Below are positions 32,106 through 44,313 of a stretch of DNA of 64,000 nt, one piece after another; position 1 is the first letter of the stretch, and every line of letters starts with the position of its first letter. The notes under the pieces were generated by a model, which was given only the letters and a program-made list of their open reading frames with translations, ran no database searches and was not told the origin of the DNA. Made by a program: the position numbers and the translations under genes. Source of the DNA: Notamacropus eugenii (lineage: Eukaryota > Chordata > Mammalia > Diprotodontia > Macropodidae); the NCBI RefSeq assembly GCF_028372415.1, contig NC_092879.1:98719357-98783356 (forward strand), written 5' to 3'.

Positions 32106-35100
32106 GATGATGAGTAGTCTCATGGGTGGGATTCATTTGGAATATTCTAATTTGATTAACTGGGGCACGTTGCCCGGGGCCTCTCTCCCGCCCCTTCCTC
32201 TGGGAGCCTGGCTCCAGCTCCTGCCTCCCCTCCATGTGCCTATGACCCCACTTCTCTCCTTGTCCCCCTCATTTGCTTCCTTTCTCCCTCCTCATCTCTG
32301 CTGTCCTCCTTCCCTTTCGTTCCCTGGACCAGAGATACAGACTGTCCTCTCCTGGGCTGCTCTCAAGCTTTCTCAGTTCAGGCCATTGTCCCTAATAGGT
32401 GCCACCTGCGGGGAGGCCGATCTCAGTTAGCCTTGACTCTTCCCCCAGCAGTGCTATCCTGGTGCCATTAGACCCTGGAGGTAATTGGGGGGAGGCAAGG
32501 GGAGGCCTCTCTGAGGCTAAAATAGCTCTCACATGGTCCATGCTTTGGGACCAATTTCCACCCTATCAACAAAGGCATCACAGGATCAGGCCCTGACCTG
32601 AGGTAAAAACAAACAAAGAAATAAATAAACAAACGAACAAAAACCCCAAACCATGCATCAAATAAAGCAACAGCTTGGGAGTGCCCAGCACAGACAGCAC
32701 TGAGCCACGGCAGGACACCGGGCAGGCTTATCCAGGAAGCAGAGACAAGGTCTATGGAACAGCAGCAGTGGCAGCCAGATGGCGGGCAAATCCACCAAGA
32801 CCTGAAGGTTTGCAAACGGCTTCTCCACTACCTCATTGCAGGCTCACAGTCTCTCAAACAGCCTTTTAATGTTGGGATAAACTGCCCTGGACACCTCAGC
32901 ACAGGCCCTGCCTGCTCACCCAGCTGGAAGCATCCAATCCGCTGTAGAGAGTTTATGCCCAAAGAAACAGATGTGAGAAAACAGGAACCCCCTGGAGACC
33001 AATGAGGAGAACCTAAAAGGTGCAGTTTAGGATTTCAGTCAGAAGGAACTGAAGACATTTCAGCCTGAGAACACTAGAACATTCTTTACTAGCTTCTTTA
33101 TTTTGGGTTATGTTTAGAGGTAATAAGCCTTAGTGGAAAGGACAGGACCTGGATGCCAATCCTCCCTCTGACTCTGATAAGCTGCAACTGGACCCTGTTC
33201 TCCCAGCCTCAATTTCCCCTGTTGCTGTTTTTCAGTTGTGTCTGACTCTTTGGGGTCTTCTTAGCAAGTACGTGTCTGAGGTCACATTTGAACTTAGATC
33301 TTCCTGAGGCTAGCAACTCTCTAGCCACTATGCCACCCAGCTACCCTAGGTAAAAAAGAGTTCATTGGCATCTCACAGGGTCTTGTGAGGTCTCAAAGCC
33401 CAAAGTGAGCTCTCGATGGCTGGCTTATGGCCCTCCTGCAGCCTCTCTTCATTGTGCTCTCCCTTGGACACCTTCTCTTTGACATCCTTTTATTTTGATG
33501 GGTCTCTAATATTCCCCGTCCTGGACTTTCAACTACCAGCTACCTGTGCCTCAGCTCTAGCACTTAAGTGGTGGATGGATGCCTGACTGGCAGGGATGCC
33601 TCCAGCAATGGGAAGGAAGACAAAAGGGAAGTAGCTGGAATCCTAATCATGGGCCCAGAGAACATATAATGGCACAAGCTGGCATTGCTCTGGGGTGACT
33701 GGGCTGAAATGTTTTTTCTGGTTCCGAGAGGATTCATTCTCAAGGTGGCAGAGGATATATCCAGTGACGACACTGCCAGTAAAACAAGAGGCAACCATCA
33801 AACTTATCTTAAAAGACATAAAGTCCTCTGACTTGGATTGGAGTAACATATGAAAACATGTTGAAGAAATGCCATTATTAAGCTGGCAAGAGCCCTTCCC
33901 TTGCCCAGAAGCCTAGCCCAGTTCCCAGCTGCAGCCCCAGTTCAGGGCTAGGGGGAAATGAGGACGCAGGGGATCCATATCCTGAGAGCCTCAGAGGGCC
34001 ACCTCTTCTGTGCCAATTCCAGTCACTGGCTCTTCTACTCCATAACTCAGTGCTCCATAACACTGGCCAAGGTCTGGCCTTCCTCAGCTGAGACCTCCCA
34101 GAGACTGAAGAGGCAGTCAGTGGGACATAGTGGGGGAACAGAGATTTTAGAACTGAATTGGCCCTCCAGAGATCATGGGGGTCATTCTTCCAGGCAGATG
34201 TTTCCTCCTCCACAAAATGACCACTGATGACACACACAAAGAATTCTGAGACACTCTGGGTTATTACTTCCCCCATTTGACAAATGAAATAACTGCATCC
34301 CAGAGTTAGTTTCCTGTCCAGGGTCCTCTGGCTAGTACTAACTAGCTTTCCTGACATACTATATACTTTCCCCTACCCTACAAGGATGCCCTAAACCTCT
34401 GGTCAACCTTCAAAAAATGTAACTGTGGAAGACATACACACACCTAGAAAAATTTTACAGGATAATCTTGCCCAACACAATATCCATTCATTTTCCAGAT
34501 GGGGAAACTGAGCCCCAGAGAGGGGAAGGGCCCTGTAGATTGACAGAGGTGGGATCAGAACCCAGGTTTCCCGAGTCCAAATCAAAGGCACCTTCTGCCA
34601 CATCACCCCAACTGCCTCCCAAACACTGTACCCAACACCACTCCTGTGCCAACTCCTTGATAGAGCTAGGGGGCTAGAGCTCAGAGCTCTGCTAACAGTT
34701 CCTTTGCTCCCAAGGTGCTTTGGGTATATCTGGGCTGTAGTGGACAGAATCCATTGCCTGAGAACAGCCCAAGCCTGCCAGACTATCCCAAGGCAGGACA
34801 ACAGGATCAGCCTAGTCTTGTGTTCCCAAGTCCCTGATTCTGGAGCCCTTCTGCACCAAGGGACAGCACCCAGAAGTCCAAAGGGATAGGGAGGGAATGC
34901 CTCAACTCAGAAATTCAACTGAAGAACCAGAAGCCAGTCAGCTTTTTCCCTCAGGGTAGCTCAGTCTGGAAGACTGTGCTGGGCCTCCTATTGGCTAGGA
35001 TCAGGGGGTCTTGTACTTCCCTGGCCCCCTCCCTGACCCCTCCCCCACTCTGTGCCCAGTCCAGGTCTTGCAGTCAGGCAGGGTTCCCCAAATGCCAGTG

Positions 35101-35265
35101 GAATGACTAGTTATGTTCTCCTTCAGCCTGTCTTCTTCTGGAGGGCCAAAGTCTCTCACAGAGCCAGTCAGCTGTATTTGCACATGGCCTAGTAACAAGA
35201 AAGATTCCCTGAGGTCAAGAAGACGCCTTCCTTCTTGAACTAGTGAGACAGCCAAAAGACTGGAA
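32106..35265. other. Intron 1 sequence of the TRAIL-like gene, middle part
   Basis: No exon is recognised. It holds an A-rich run at 32600-32650, a SINE tail fragment at about 33225-33345 and a MIR-like fragment at about 34490-34600. Confidence 0.45.
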
Positions 35266-35352
35266 GATAGAATGGAGAGAGAGACAGAGACAGAGAGAAA
35301 GAGAGAGACAGAGAGAGACAGAGACAAAGACACAGAGACACAGATAGAGACA
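35266..35352. repeat. (GA)n-rich purine run in intron 1
   Basis: Repeats of GAGAGACAGAGA with few interruptions. It creates Ser/Leu/Cys/Val-rich minus frames that are not genes. Confidence 0.85.
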
Positions 35353-38090
35353 AACACTCTTTGGTGAGAAGGCAAAAGGCCTGGATTTGGAGTTTGGAAA
35401 GGGGCTGGGTTGCAATTCCAGGTCCCCCTTTAAGATGTTCCATCTAGTCTTGGGAGACCCACTTCCAACCTAAAATGGGACAAGTGCTATGAAATTAACA
35501 AACCATCCCTTATTGCCAAATATTTACTGATCACCTCCCCACTGAAGAGGTGGCCCAGTAGGTGATGTAGCAGAACTGTACTGGGTTTAAGGACAGAGGG
35601 CATGAGGCTGAATCCCAGCTTCCACTCTGTGTGATCTTGGATAAGTTACTTGTTTCTGGGCCTCAAGTTTCCTCATAGACTCAGTGAGCCACAAGGGGCC
35701 ATTCAACTCTTGATGCTACAACTCTCAGAATCCGGAAGGTCCATTTGGCTTCCAGTGTTTCAGGGACTGAGATGAAGGGAGAAGTGGGCTTTGACTCAAG
35801 CTGGACGGATCCGTGCACCCCTCGGTCCCCTGGGCCTAGGCTGTGCCAGTTAGTCATTGGGGAAGCTGACTTAGCAACATTTTGGAAATACCAAATTCTA
35901 TTGGCCTCTTCGCTATTCAGTCATTTCTGGAAGTACCGCCCCCTCCCCAACTGAACTCTCCCTTGTAATAGAGAAAAAGAATCAACGACTAGTTAAGGGG
36001 GACACAGTTGAAGGGCCTCAGTCAGTACCGATTTCCCTTCCTGCTAGTCCCTTCTGAGGTTCTGTCCCACCTGCCCTGTATGCATTATGTATGTACACAG
36101 CTGTAACCCTAAATGTGTGAAAGTGAGCTCATCTAGGGGAGGGACCAAACTTTTTCCTTTGTCTGAATTCCCCAGACATAGTACAGTGCTCAGAGCATAG
36201 TAGGTGCTTGCTGACTGGGTCAAATCCAAGTATCAATATCTTTTTAAAAATACAAGTAAACCAAGGTGTGAGTGAGGTGGGGTGGGGTAGGGTGGGGTGA
36301 GAAAGCCCGTCCTGACATGCCCAGGTCAAAACGGACCCACAAACCAAGTGTCAGGAACTGCAAGCTAAGATTCTGCACTGGCTGTGACCCTGGGCCTGCT
36401 CCATTCTGGAAAAGGCAAAACTTGCAGGGGCAGCTCAGGTGGGGCAGGGAGAATAGTCAGAGCCAAGCCTGGGGTAAGGAGGAGCTGTAAGTTCAGATAG
36501 AGACAATCAGACTAGGCTGCAAGCGTGTGCCTGGGGGGGCGGGATGGGACAAGGAGGGGGCTGTCTCCCCTCCCTGTCTCCCTCCTTCCCTCACTCTGTA
36601 ATTTATTTCCAAGATTTCCCAAGAAATCCATCACCATATACCACATGGGGCAAACAGCTGGGATTTGCCAGCCACCCCTTCCCCACCATGCAAAGATCCT
36701 GGAGCTGAGTCAAGCTCTGGCTCTGAGCCCTGGCTTTGTGGCTGGCTCAGACAAGCCAGATATCTGCAGACTGGTAGAAAGTTAGGGCTGAAGGGACTTT
36801 AGTCTCAGCCGTAAAAGGAGGGAGCCTTGGGGAAGTCAAGTGAGTTGGCCAGATTCCCACAGCCACAGTGGCAGAGGTGGAACAGAACCCAGGTCTCCAA
36901 ACTCCCTAGGTCTGGCCTCTGTCAAGTGTTCCAGCCTCACAAACCTGGAGTGCAGTGAGGGACCAGTGAGATAATGCAGAGTGCCAATGGTGCAGGGACA
37001 CAGGTCCTTCCTTGGTGCCTGCTCTGAGAGGGGCAGCAGTGGCAAGGAGGCAGTATTTGCATAGCCAGATCCAGCCACCGTGGGAGAGGAGAGCAAGACA
37101 AATGAAAAGAGGGGGAGCGCCTCTCTGGACCCCCAAAGGCTCAGTGGCAGTAGTGAAATTGCCAATGGAAAGTGTTCATCATGACACCAACCAGAATGGC
37201 AAACAGAGGCTCCCCTTCCATGGAAGTGTCCCATAGTCACCGGAACAGGCCCCTTTTATATGCTGTGCCACCTGGGTGCCAAACAGCAGCAAATTTAAAT
37301 AGTCCAGAGACAAATCAGGTTATAAGCTAGGACTCCCAAGGCCACCTTTCCAGTGGGAAAGGAAGTAACAAGGTAAGTCCCTTCTAACCTAGAGGAAAGC
37401 CCAGCAGTGGGAAGACCTGGATACCTGCTGGGAATAGGTCACAGATTTAAGTGAGAGGACCATGAGGGAGGATGATCCACAGTACTCTTTTTTTTGCAAA
37501 GAAAACTGTAGTGAAGACTTGTGAACCCCTGTAAGAGGAGCTGGTGGTGGTTCCTCTAGGTTAAGTGCCAGATACTAAAGCCCCCCTCCCCACCAGCTTC
37601 CACCTATGGGACAATAAGCCCATCAATAAGTAAGAAGTTCCCAAAGTGTATGCAGGCTGATAGCATCAGGAGGTGCCTCAATTGGAAAGGTTATTCTATT
37701 TATACTGATAAACAGAGGTAAGCATTTCTCTGCCCAGAAAAGAAATGGGGCAGAGAAACAGCCTCGGAGATATGAGTGCTTCATCTTCCATTTCCTCAGC
37801 TTGACCTAGCTCTTCTGAGCTATGGCAACCCTGTGAGACTGGGAGTAAGACAGGCAGCGGAGAGTGAGTGTGGGATTTGGAGTCAAAGAATTTAGGTTCT
37901 AATCGTGGCTCTGTCATGATCTATGCAATCTTGGCGAGCCCTCTAATCAAGCTGAGTCTCAGTTTCCCCGGGGGTTAAATGAGGGGGTAGGAACGGGGAT
38001 TCGAAAAAGGTCAAAGCTCACAGGTGACCCTACAGAGGTGGGGGTAAGGGTATTAAGTGTGGACTCTTTCTGGTCACAGGGGTCCAGGTT
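35353..38090. other. Intron 1 sequence of the TRAIL-like gene, promoter-proximal part
   Basis: Apart from the G-tract repeat and an L2/MIR tail at about 36165-36225, I see only what looks like unique sequence. No exon is recognised. Confidence 0.4.
36277..36300 (+). repeat. GGGGT-repeat, quadruplex-prone
   Basis: Four G-tracts of 3-4 separated by T or TA (GGTGGGGTGGGGTAGGGTGG). Confidence 0.6.
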
Positions 38091-38266
38091 TTGCCAGAAG
38101 GCACTTCGAATTGGCCAGGCCCGGGACTCGCCCCTGTCTGGCCCCCCTGGCGCCCGTTCCTGCGCTCCTGCCCAGCAAGCTCTCTGCAGCTGCCTCGCTT
38201 TTCCACAACATCACTTTTGTTTTTCCACAGTTTTCACAGCAAGCCACCTCCCTTCGTCGCGCGGGC

Positions 38267-38285
38267 TTCGCTTTCGTTTTCGTTT
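38267..38285 (-). promoter_or_regulatory. Tandem IRF/ISRE-like element
   Basis: On the minus strand AAACGAAAACGAAAGCGAA: GAAA half-sites at exact 6-base spacing, i.e. the GAAANNGAAA rule bound by IRF proteins and close to an ISRE. It lies in intron 1, about 560 bases after the exon 1 donor and inside the CpG-rich region. TRAIL is interferon-inducible in placental mammals; use of this element is inferred. Confidence 0.5.
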
Positions 38286-38841
38286 ATAGCCGACGAACCT
38301 GCCCTTTGTCCAGGCGCCCAGGTCCTCACGAGCGAGGCTAGGCGCCTTTGGTCCAGGCCAGGAACGCGCGCGGAGGTCACGGCCGCGAGGGACCTGCCCA
38401 GGGCCAGCAGGGCAAGTCCGTAAACTGCCAGCAAGCTCTCCCTTCCCAGGCAGCCCAAGGGGTGGGAGAGAAGTGGAACGTGGCCGGGCGACTAGCCTCC
38501 ACCCACTCCATCCATACGGCTGGAGTCGCCAAACTTCTCAGAAAGCAAAGGAGTCTCAAGGCCGTAGCCTTCGCAGAACTAAGGATTTATGTATGTGCAC
38601 CGACTAGGTACGAATGTACCAAGATCGAAAAGAAAACAGATCCCTCCCCTGGTACAATTCCCTGTGTAGCTTTTTCCTAACCCGCCCCTTGTTCCAGGGG
38701 AGCTCCTCCTTCAAAGACTGAGCGGATAGATCGAGGGGCAAGCACACGTGCCTCGCCTTACCTGTCTGCCGCCAGTGCCTAGGTTTTTTGGAGAAAGGTG
38801 GGGGCCACCCACAACCCAACCGAGCTCCCGCCCCGGCTCAC

Positions 38842-39066
38842 CTTGGAAATGGACATGGTGAAATAGACAAAGAGACCAGTGGTGGAGGCGACCTGCAGCG
38901 CCAGGATGGCCATAGCCGTGGTGGCAAGCCACATCGGGCTGCAAGACCCAGACCTCCCCTGCATCCTCCTCGGGACCTCGGGATCCTCAGAGGCCCCCAT
39001 CATGCACGCCGAAGAGTCGCTGCTGTCCGATCGGAAATAATGCTGGGTGGGGGGCGGCAGGCCCAT
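38842..39066 (-). CDS. TRAIL-like ligand, exon 1 (cytoplasmic tail and membrane anchor)
   Basis: It encodes residues 1-75. The ATG at 39066-39064 is the first in-frame ATG and has a good context (GGTCATGG, G at -3 and +4). The frame stays open upstream to about 39228 but has no earlier ATG. In-frame ATGs at 39003 and 39000 are alternatives. The tail is Ser/Asp-rich (SDSSDSSA), followed by the membrane span from MWLATTAMAILALQVASTTG. The exon ends in AAG at the donor GTGAGC, phase 0. Confidence 0.85.
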
Positions 39067-39300
39067 GACCAGGCCAAGGCGGCAGCTGCTGGCGAGCGAG
39101 AGGTCGAGTGGGGCAGCCTGTATGTAGGTGGAGAGCCGGGTCCGTAGGTCAGGGAGATGCCAGGGATCCGAAGGAGTAGCCAGAAGCGTCTCCGCCTCTC
39201 CAGGGTCCGCCCCCCGACACACCAGCACACAAACACAAAAACAGCCCGGCCCGCAGGCCAGACGAGGGGGAGGGGGGGGGGGGGCGTGGGAGAGCCGGGG

Positions 39301-41439
39301 AGGAGTTGCCGAGATTGTTTACTAAGTCCTAGGCGGGTCCCAGGAGTTCAACGACTCCCCGCTACTTAGAATGCGGTGGAAAGGTAAACTCTTCTACAGC
39401 TAGTCCAGCTCCCAGGGTCCTTTAGGAAAGGTCCGGTTCTTTTGGTCCTTTCCGAGGATTCTGGAAGCTGGTGGAGCCACTGGACCGAGCCCCAGGGGCC
39501 TTTGCAGCAGCTGGCATTCTGCTTGGGAAAGCCTGCAGGATTCGTTCGCTCCTTAGCCCTGTGGCACTGCCCAGTGCTTCTCTGGCCATGGCCCGTCGTT
39601 CTCTTCCCAACTTCGTCCTTCCTTTATAAACCGATCACACTCGCCTGTCGGGGAAGAGCGTCTGTGCGCTCCTTGAGCCCCAGCTGGGAAGAAGCTCCGC
39701 AGTATGTCTGAGCAGCCCTTTCCGCGGACGAGGAGCTGAGGCCAGAAGTTGGGGTTAGGGGGCTTGACTTGAAAACCTGGTTCTGCAACTTCAAGTTGTG
39801 ACCTTGCCCAGTTAGTTAGCTGTCTCCTGGACAAACTCAAGTTTGTCTGGAGAGACTCCGGGGTGATGACTTTTTCATCCCTACAGACTCTTCGAAGACC
39901 ATCTCCCAAAGCACAGCGAGCTTGGGAGGCTTGTGATGGCACCTGGAATTTCCGAAGTCTTGTTAATACTGGAAAATGCCATTCATGGCTCCCTGAGCTA
40001 CCTCAAGTGCTTGTAGTGCTCTGTCTCCTCAGATCACCTCAGATTTACTGTTCTGTGTATATCGTGTAGAATAATCCCCAAGTCGAATAATCACGGTGGC
40101 TAATATTTGCATAGCGTTTTACAATTCTGATCCTCAACCACTCTGGGAAGATAGGAGTTCTTTTCTGCATTTAGTAGATGGGGAAATTGAAGCGGGAAGA
40201 GGTTAGTGCATTCACATACTCTGGACTACATGTCCGGTGTCCTGGCCACTGTCCCTCCAGTCACCTCAATCTCAGCTCCTGGGGGACAGGGGACTGGTCT
40301 CCATCTCCAAGGTCTAGCATCCTCCCTTGCATGTTTAGTGAGAGAGGAGGAATAAGCATTTATATAGCACCTACTATATGCTGAGCTGAGCACTGTGCTA
40401 AGCACTTTTTACAAATATATCATTTGATCCTCACAACAACCCTGGGAGGTAGGGGCTGCTACTGTCCCCATGTTACAGTTGAGGAAACTGAGGCAGACAG
40501 AGGTTTGTTTTTTTTAACTTACCCAAGGTCACCTACCTAGGAAGAGTCCGAAGCTAGATTTGAATGAGGATCCTCCTGACTCCAGCCCCCCATCCTACCC
40601 CTACACACATTTGCTCTGCCACAGCTCCGATCAACTTCTATATAGTAATGAATACTTGTTGGTCTTAAGACAGAAGTCCTGGGTTTGACGCTGGCCTCTT
40701 TCACTTTTAATTTAATGACCTCAGGCAAAGTTCATCCCCTTTCTGGACCTGAGTGTCATTAGCATTAGCATTAAAAGGAAGCTGGTCTTGCCAGGCCTAG
40801 AGACCTAAGGGCTACCAGAGTCTTACCTTACCTGTCGCAGGTCTTGGGCTGGCCAAACGGATAAACGTATGAGAGAAGAGACTTTCCAGAGTCGAACAAG
40901 GGTTAGGCTTTATTCAGGGTCTTGGTTACATGTGCAGGGTAAATTCTTCCTTAGGAGAGAGGAATCCTCTTCCCAAGGAGGCAAAGATCTTACAGTAAGA
41001 GAATGGAAATGGAAGAGGGGAGAGGGGAGAGGGAAGAGAGAAGAGAGGAGAGAGGGAAGAGGGGCCTTCTGTCCTCTAAGGGCCCCTCAGCGCTAAGAGC
41101 GCCTTCAGGCTTTCCTGACCCTGCTGAAGCTCTCTGGCCGCATAGTTTGCACCTGAATACCGTGCCTGTTAGACAACAACAGGTGTGCTCAGACCCAGGC
41201 CAATCTCGAGGGCGAGGGCGGGGATGCTCTCTCCCAGCAGGAAGAGGCGGAAATGCACGAGATAGCCCAGTCTCACACCTCAATTCCCAGCTGTTCCCTG
41301 GGGGGGCCTCATGAGAACTCTAAGGTTTAGAAGTCCTCACTTTTACCTGCCCGAGACTGTCCACATGGAACTGAGCTTACACCCCCAACATGGTCTAGAT
41401 CCACTGTCATTACTGTCTGCTCTGTAACCCCAATCACAA
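39301..41439. other. Intergenic DNA upstream of the TRAIL-like gene
   Basis: No gene is recognised. MIR-like fragments lie near 40093-40200 ('tatttgcatagcgttttacaa') and 40350-40560 ('gagcactgtgctaagcac ... gaggaaactgaggcagac'). Confidence 0.5.
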
Positions 41440-41950
41440 AACATTTATTCTGAGGCAGGCTGGGTGCTAAATTCCCAGGCTACAAAAAGAAGCAAAAGAC
41501 AGTCCCTGCCCTCAAGGAGTTTACAATTTAATTGGGAAGAAGACATATAAACACATATATACAAAGAAAACCTGTACGAAGCATAAACAGGGAATAATTT
41601 GAGAAGGAAGTCACTGAAATTAAAAGGGAGTTGCAACTTGTAGGAAGTCAGGGAAGCTAAGAGGCAGAGATGAGTTGGGAAAGCCTTCCAGGCATGGGGG
41701 TAGGGAGGAGGAATTTCTCAGAGCCAGGAGATGGAGTATTTAGGGTTAATAGGGCAGCCAGGGGGCCAGAGTCAGTGGATTGAAGGGAGTTGTCTGGCAT
41801 TAAGGTTTAACAAGACTAGGAATATAGGAGGGGGCTATAACGAAGGGTCATGAAGGTTATGAAAGTCAAACAGAGCATTTTGTATTTGCTCCTGGAGGCA
41901 ATAGAGAGCCCCTAGACTTTATTGGGGGGACGCAGGTGACATGATCAGAC
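41440..41950. repeat. L2-type LINE 3' region
   Basis: 'aaagacagtccctgccctcaaggagtttacaatt ... gccttccaggcatggggg ... tttgctcctggaggcaatagagag ... acatgatcagacatg' is the L2 3' wording, longer than the copy at 30740. Confidence 0.6.
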
Positions 41951-44300
41951 ATGTACCAAAATTCTTCTTTGCCCTCTCCCTCCATCTCCAATCTCCTCCT
42001 CAGATCCCTTAAACCATCCATCTCTGCTATTCGAGGGACATAAACTACACAAAAAAAACTTCAAGCCTACCTAGCCAACTAGGAGAGCTAGAACGGAGGA
42101 AGAAAATCTTATAAGACATCTTGTCAGATCCTCTCATTTGAAGTGATGAGGAAACTGAGATCAAAAAGGGACTTGCCCAGTGTCACACGGATTATAAATG
42201 GCAAGAGCCAGGATATGAACAGGGTCCCAAGTCCAGAACACTTTCTTAAGCAGTTTTTGCTTATATTGAAAATGCCCTTGGCCTCTCTAACATTTCCCCA
42301 TTGGTCACAGTTGTGCTGTCTTGAAAGAAAAATCTAATCCCTTTTTTACTAGACAACAATTCCAATACTTTTATTGTATTCATCTCTAGAGAGATTAGCA
42401 CTAGAGCCTGGCTGGTCTGCCCTCCACCTTCCACCTCCCCCGCCCTGCCTGCCCTGGACACTTGGCTCTTTCTAATCTCGGCCCTCTGGAACCCTCGGCT
42501 CCAGAGCTGTCCTGGTCACTCCATCCCTTTTACCCTCAAGCACCCTCTGAAACCTAGCTTTGTCCTAACGCTCCTTTTCTCTTCCAGTTCCCCAGCCCCC
42601 TCTGCCTAGAGGAGGGGGAGACATGTGCAGACCTTCCCTCTGTTCCCATTATTTGGCAGCCATCTCTCTTTCCAAGGTGACTTTGTCCAAGCTTCCAGCT
42701 CTCAGCTGAGGACCTCCAGAGTGGCTCTTCCCTCACCCCTACTTAGGTCTCTCCCATCTTGAATCACATTCACAGTTTGTTTCTCTAGCCCTAGCCTGTT
42801 TCTCTTCCCAATACCCCTCCAGCCTCCCATTTCCTTAACTTTCCTCTGCCTCCAGGCTCCCAGGACCACATACATAAATGATCATCGCTAAGAACCGAGG
42901 CCGAATAGTCACCGAGCGCCCGGAGAAGCAAGTCTAGGAGGCAAGAGGACTCTGGTGAATAACAACGCTTCAACTGCAGTCTGTCTCTAGCGTTTCTTAG
43001 GTGCTTATGCTAATTTGCATATAGCCCTTTCCAAGAACTTCAAGTGTGGGACAAGGGTGGGGGGAGGAGATTTCCTGAAAGTAGAAGGGTACAGGGTAGG
43101 GAACCTAGTTTGGGGTTCAGTGGGGGTGGGGATTTGGTTGCTGTTTTAACTTTTGACTTTGGTAACCCTAAACTGAATTCCCAGTCCCACTGATGGTCTT
43201 CAGCACAGCTATACCCCCAAACCCTAATTGTATTCCCTAGATCCTTACTCCCATGAGCAAAGGTTTCTGGGCAATTCATTTTGTTTTATGACTTTGTTGA
43301 GGGGCCTTTTCCACATAGAAAAGAGCTGGTTAATCCCCTTAAGACCTCAGCCTGTGAGAGAGGCTGACCTGGAGGAAGAAGGCCCAAAGCAGAGCTCTAA
43401 TTCAGCTCTAAGACCTCTGGGGAGACTCAGGAGTTTGGGTTTCTATCAAGATCCCTAGGGCGTAGGCCTAGTTGGGAGTTATGGTCTGTAAGGTCAACAG
43501 GGTCAGAGAAATCATAGACCAATTTAAACAATTTTTGCAAGTTACTTGACTTACAAAGTCTCCTCCACTTCCTCATTGTTTTTGTGAGTGTGTGTGTACA
43601 GGCTGGGAGGTGGGGAGGGACCTTCACCTGTGTCTGGGAAGGCAAGGTCCAGGGTGCTCCTGACTGCCGCCTGAAGGCCTGCCTTGGAGGGGAGAGGCTT
43701 CTCTGAAACCCTGAGGGTGATGAATTCTATCCCTTCCCAGCAGGAGAAGGAAATGTCCCTTGGTTCGAAAGGGAAGTGAAAGGGGGAGGGAGATTTTAAG
43801 AATCTCATCATCTTTCCACTTTCTACTCTCAAGAATCCGCCTCTCAATCCTTTAAATTCACCGTCAAATTATTTTCCTCTTGTGGTAGGTTTAAAGCTTC
43901 TCTAGGAAAGGATGATCATCCTGCTTAAATCAACCCAATCTTTTTTCCCCATTTGGCAGAATCACCTGATCCTTCCTGTGGGCTGTGTTGCTGTCCTGTC
44001 TCTCCTCACTGATAAGCTTCTGGAAAAAGTTGTTGAGACCCAGTACTACTGAGAGATCCCACCCTCACTTGAGCCTTAAAACCTTGTCAAGACAGCACTA
44101 TAGGAATTATCGTTCCATCGTTACAGATAAGGAAGCATCTCTGACTAGCTAGTCAACAGGCAAGCAAGGACTGGACTCCAGGTCTCCACTGCTTCCCAGG
44201 ATGATGCCACCAACTTGACCCAAATACCTCCAAATCTTCACTACTGACTCCAGCCTTGCAACCTCGACTTCTGCTGAAAACCCGTTCTTTCAAAGGCCTT
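41951..44300. other. Intergenic DNA, no gene recognised
   Basis: A MIR-like piece lies at about 42120-42230 ('gatgaggaaactgagatc ... ttgcccagtgtcacac'). The rest shows no clear family. Confidence 0.45.
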
Positions 44301-44313
44301 AAAGAATACCTTA
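44301..44313 (+). repeat. Target-site duplication, left copy
   Basis: AAAGAATACCTTA, identical to 47087-47099 on the other side of the HAL1-type element. Confidence 0.9.

Larger units (their letters stand above)
27711..39066 (-). other. TRAIL-like TNF-superfamily ligand gene (five coding exons)
   Basis: Spliced coding length is 969 bases, 322 residues plus stop. All four introns have GT-AG ends and phases that join without a break (0, 0, 1, 1). This is a type II membrane protein: cytoplasmic tail 1-44, membrane span about 45-69 (ending GLFVYF), stalk 70-185, C-terminal TNF homology domain about 186-322. The closest family member is TRAIL/TNFSF10. Shared features are the five-exon layout with a tiny third exon, two stalk cysteines (89, 111) at almost the TRAIL spacing, YYVYSQIYFR, TKCWSPEAEYGL and YFGAF near the end. 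Cys270 aligns with zinc-binding Cys230 of human TRAIL. With the same offset of 40, Gln245, Val247, Tyr256, Glu276 and Tyr277 align with TRAIL death-receptor contacts 205, 207, 216, 236 and 237. The likely role is a trimeric, zinc-centred death-receptor ligand. RANKL-like is the second choice but lacks the cysteine. Confidence 0.88.
38090..39300. promoter_or_regulatory. CpG-rich region over exon 1 of the TRAIL-like gene
   Basis: CpG-dense text (TTCGTCGCGCGGGC, CGCGCGCGGAGGTCACGGCCGCG, GGGGGGCGTGGG) covers exon 1, the beginning of intron 1 and the 5' flank. A TATA box is not evident. Transcription on the minus strand most likely starts between 39.07 and 39.3 kb. Confidence 0.6.

Noticed and set aside
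39067-39228. Upstream extension of the TRAIL-like frame
   Set aside because: The frame is open, but no in-frame ATG occurs before 39066 and the apparent first codon at 39228 is GTG.
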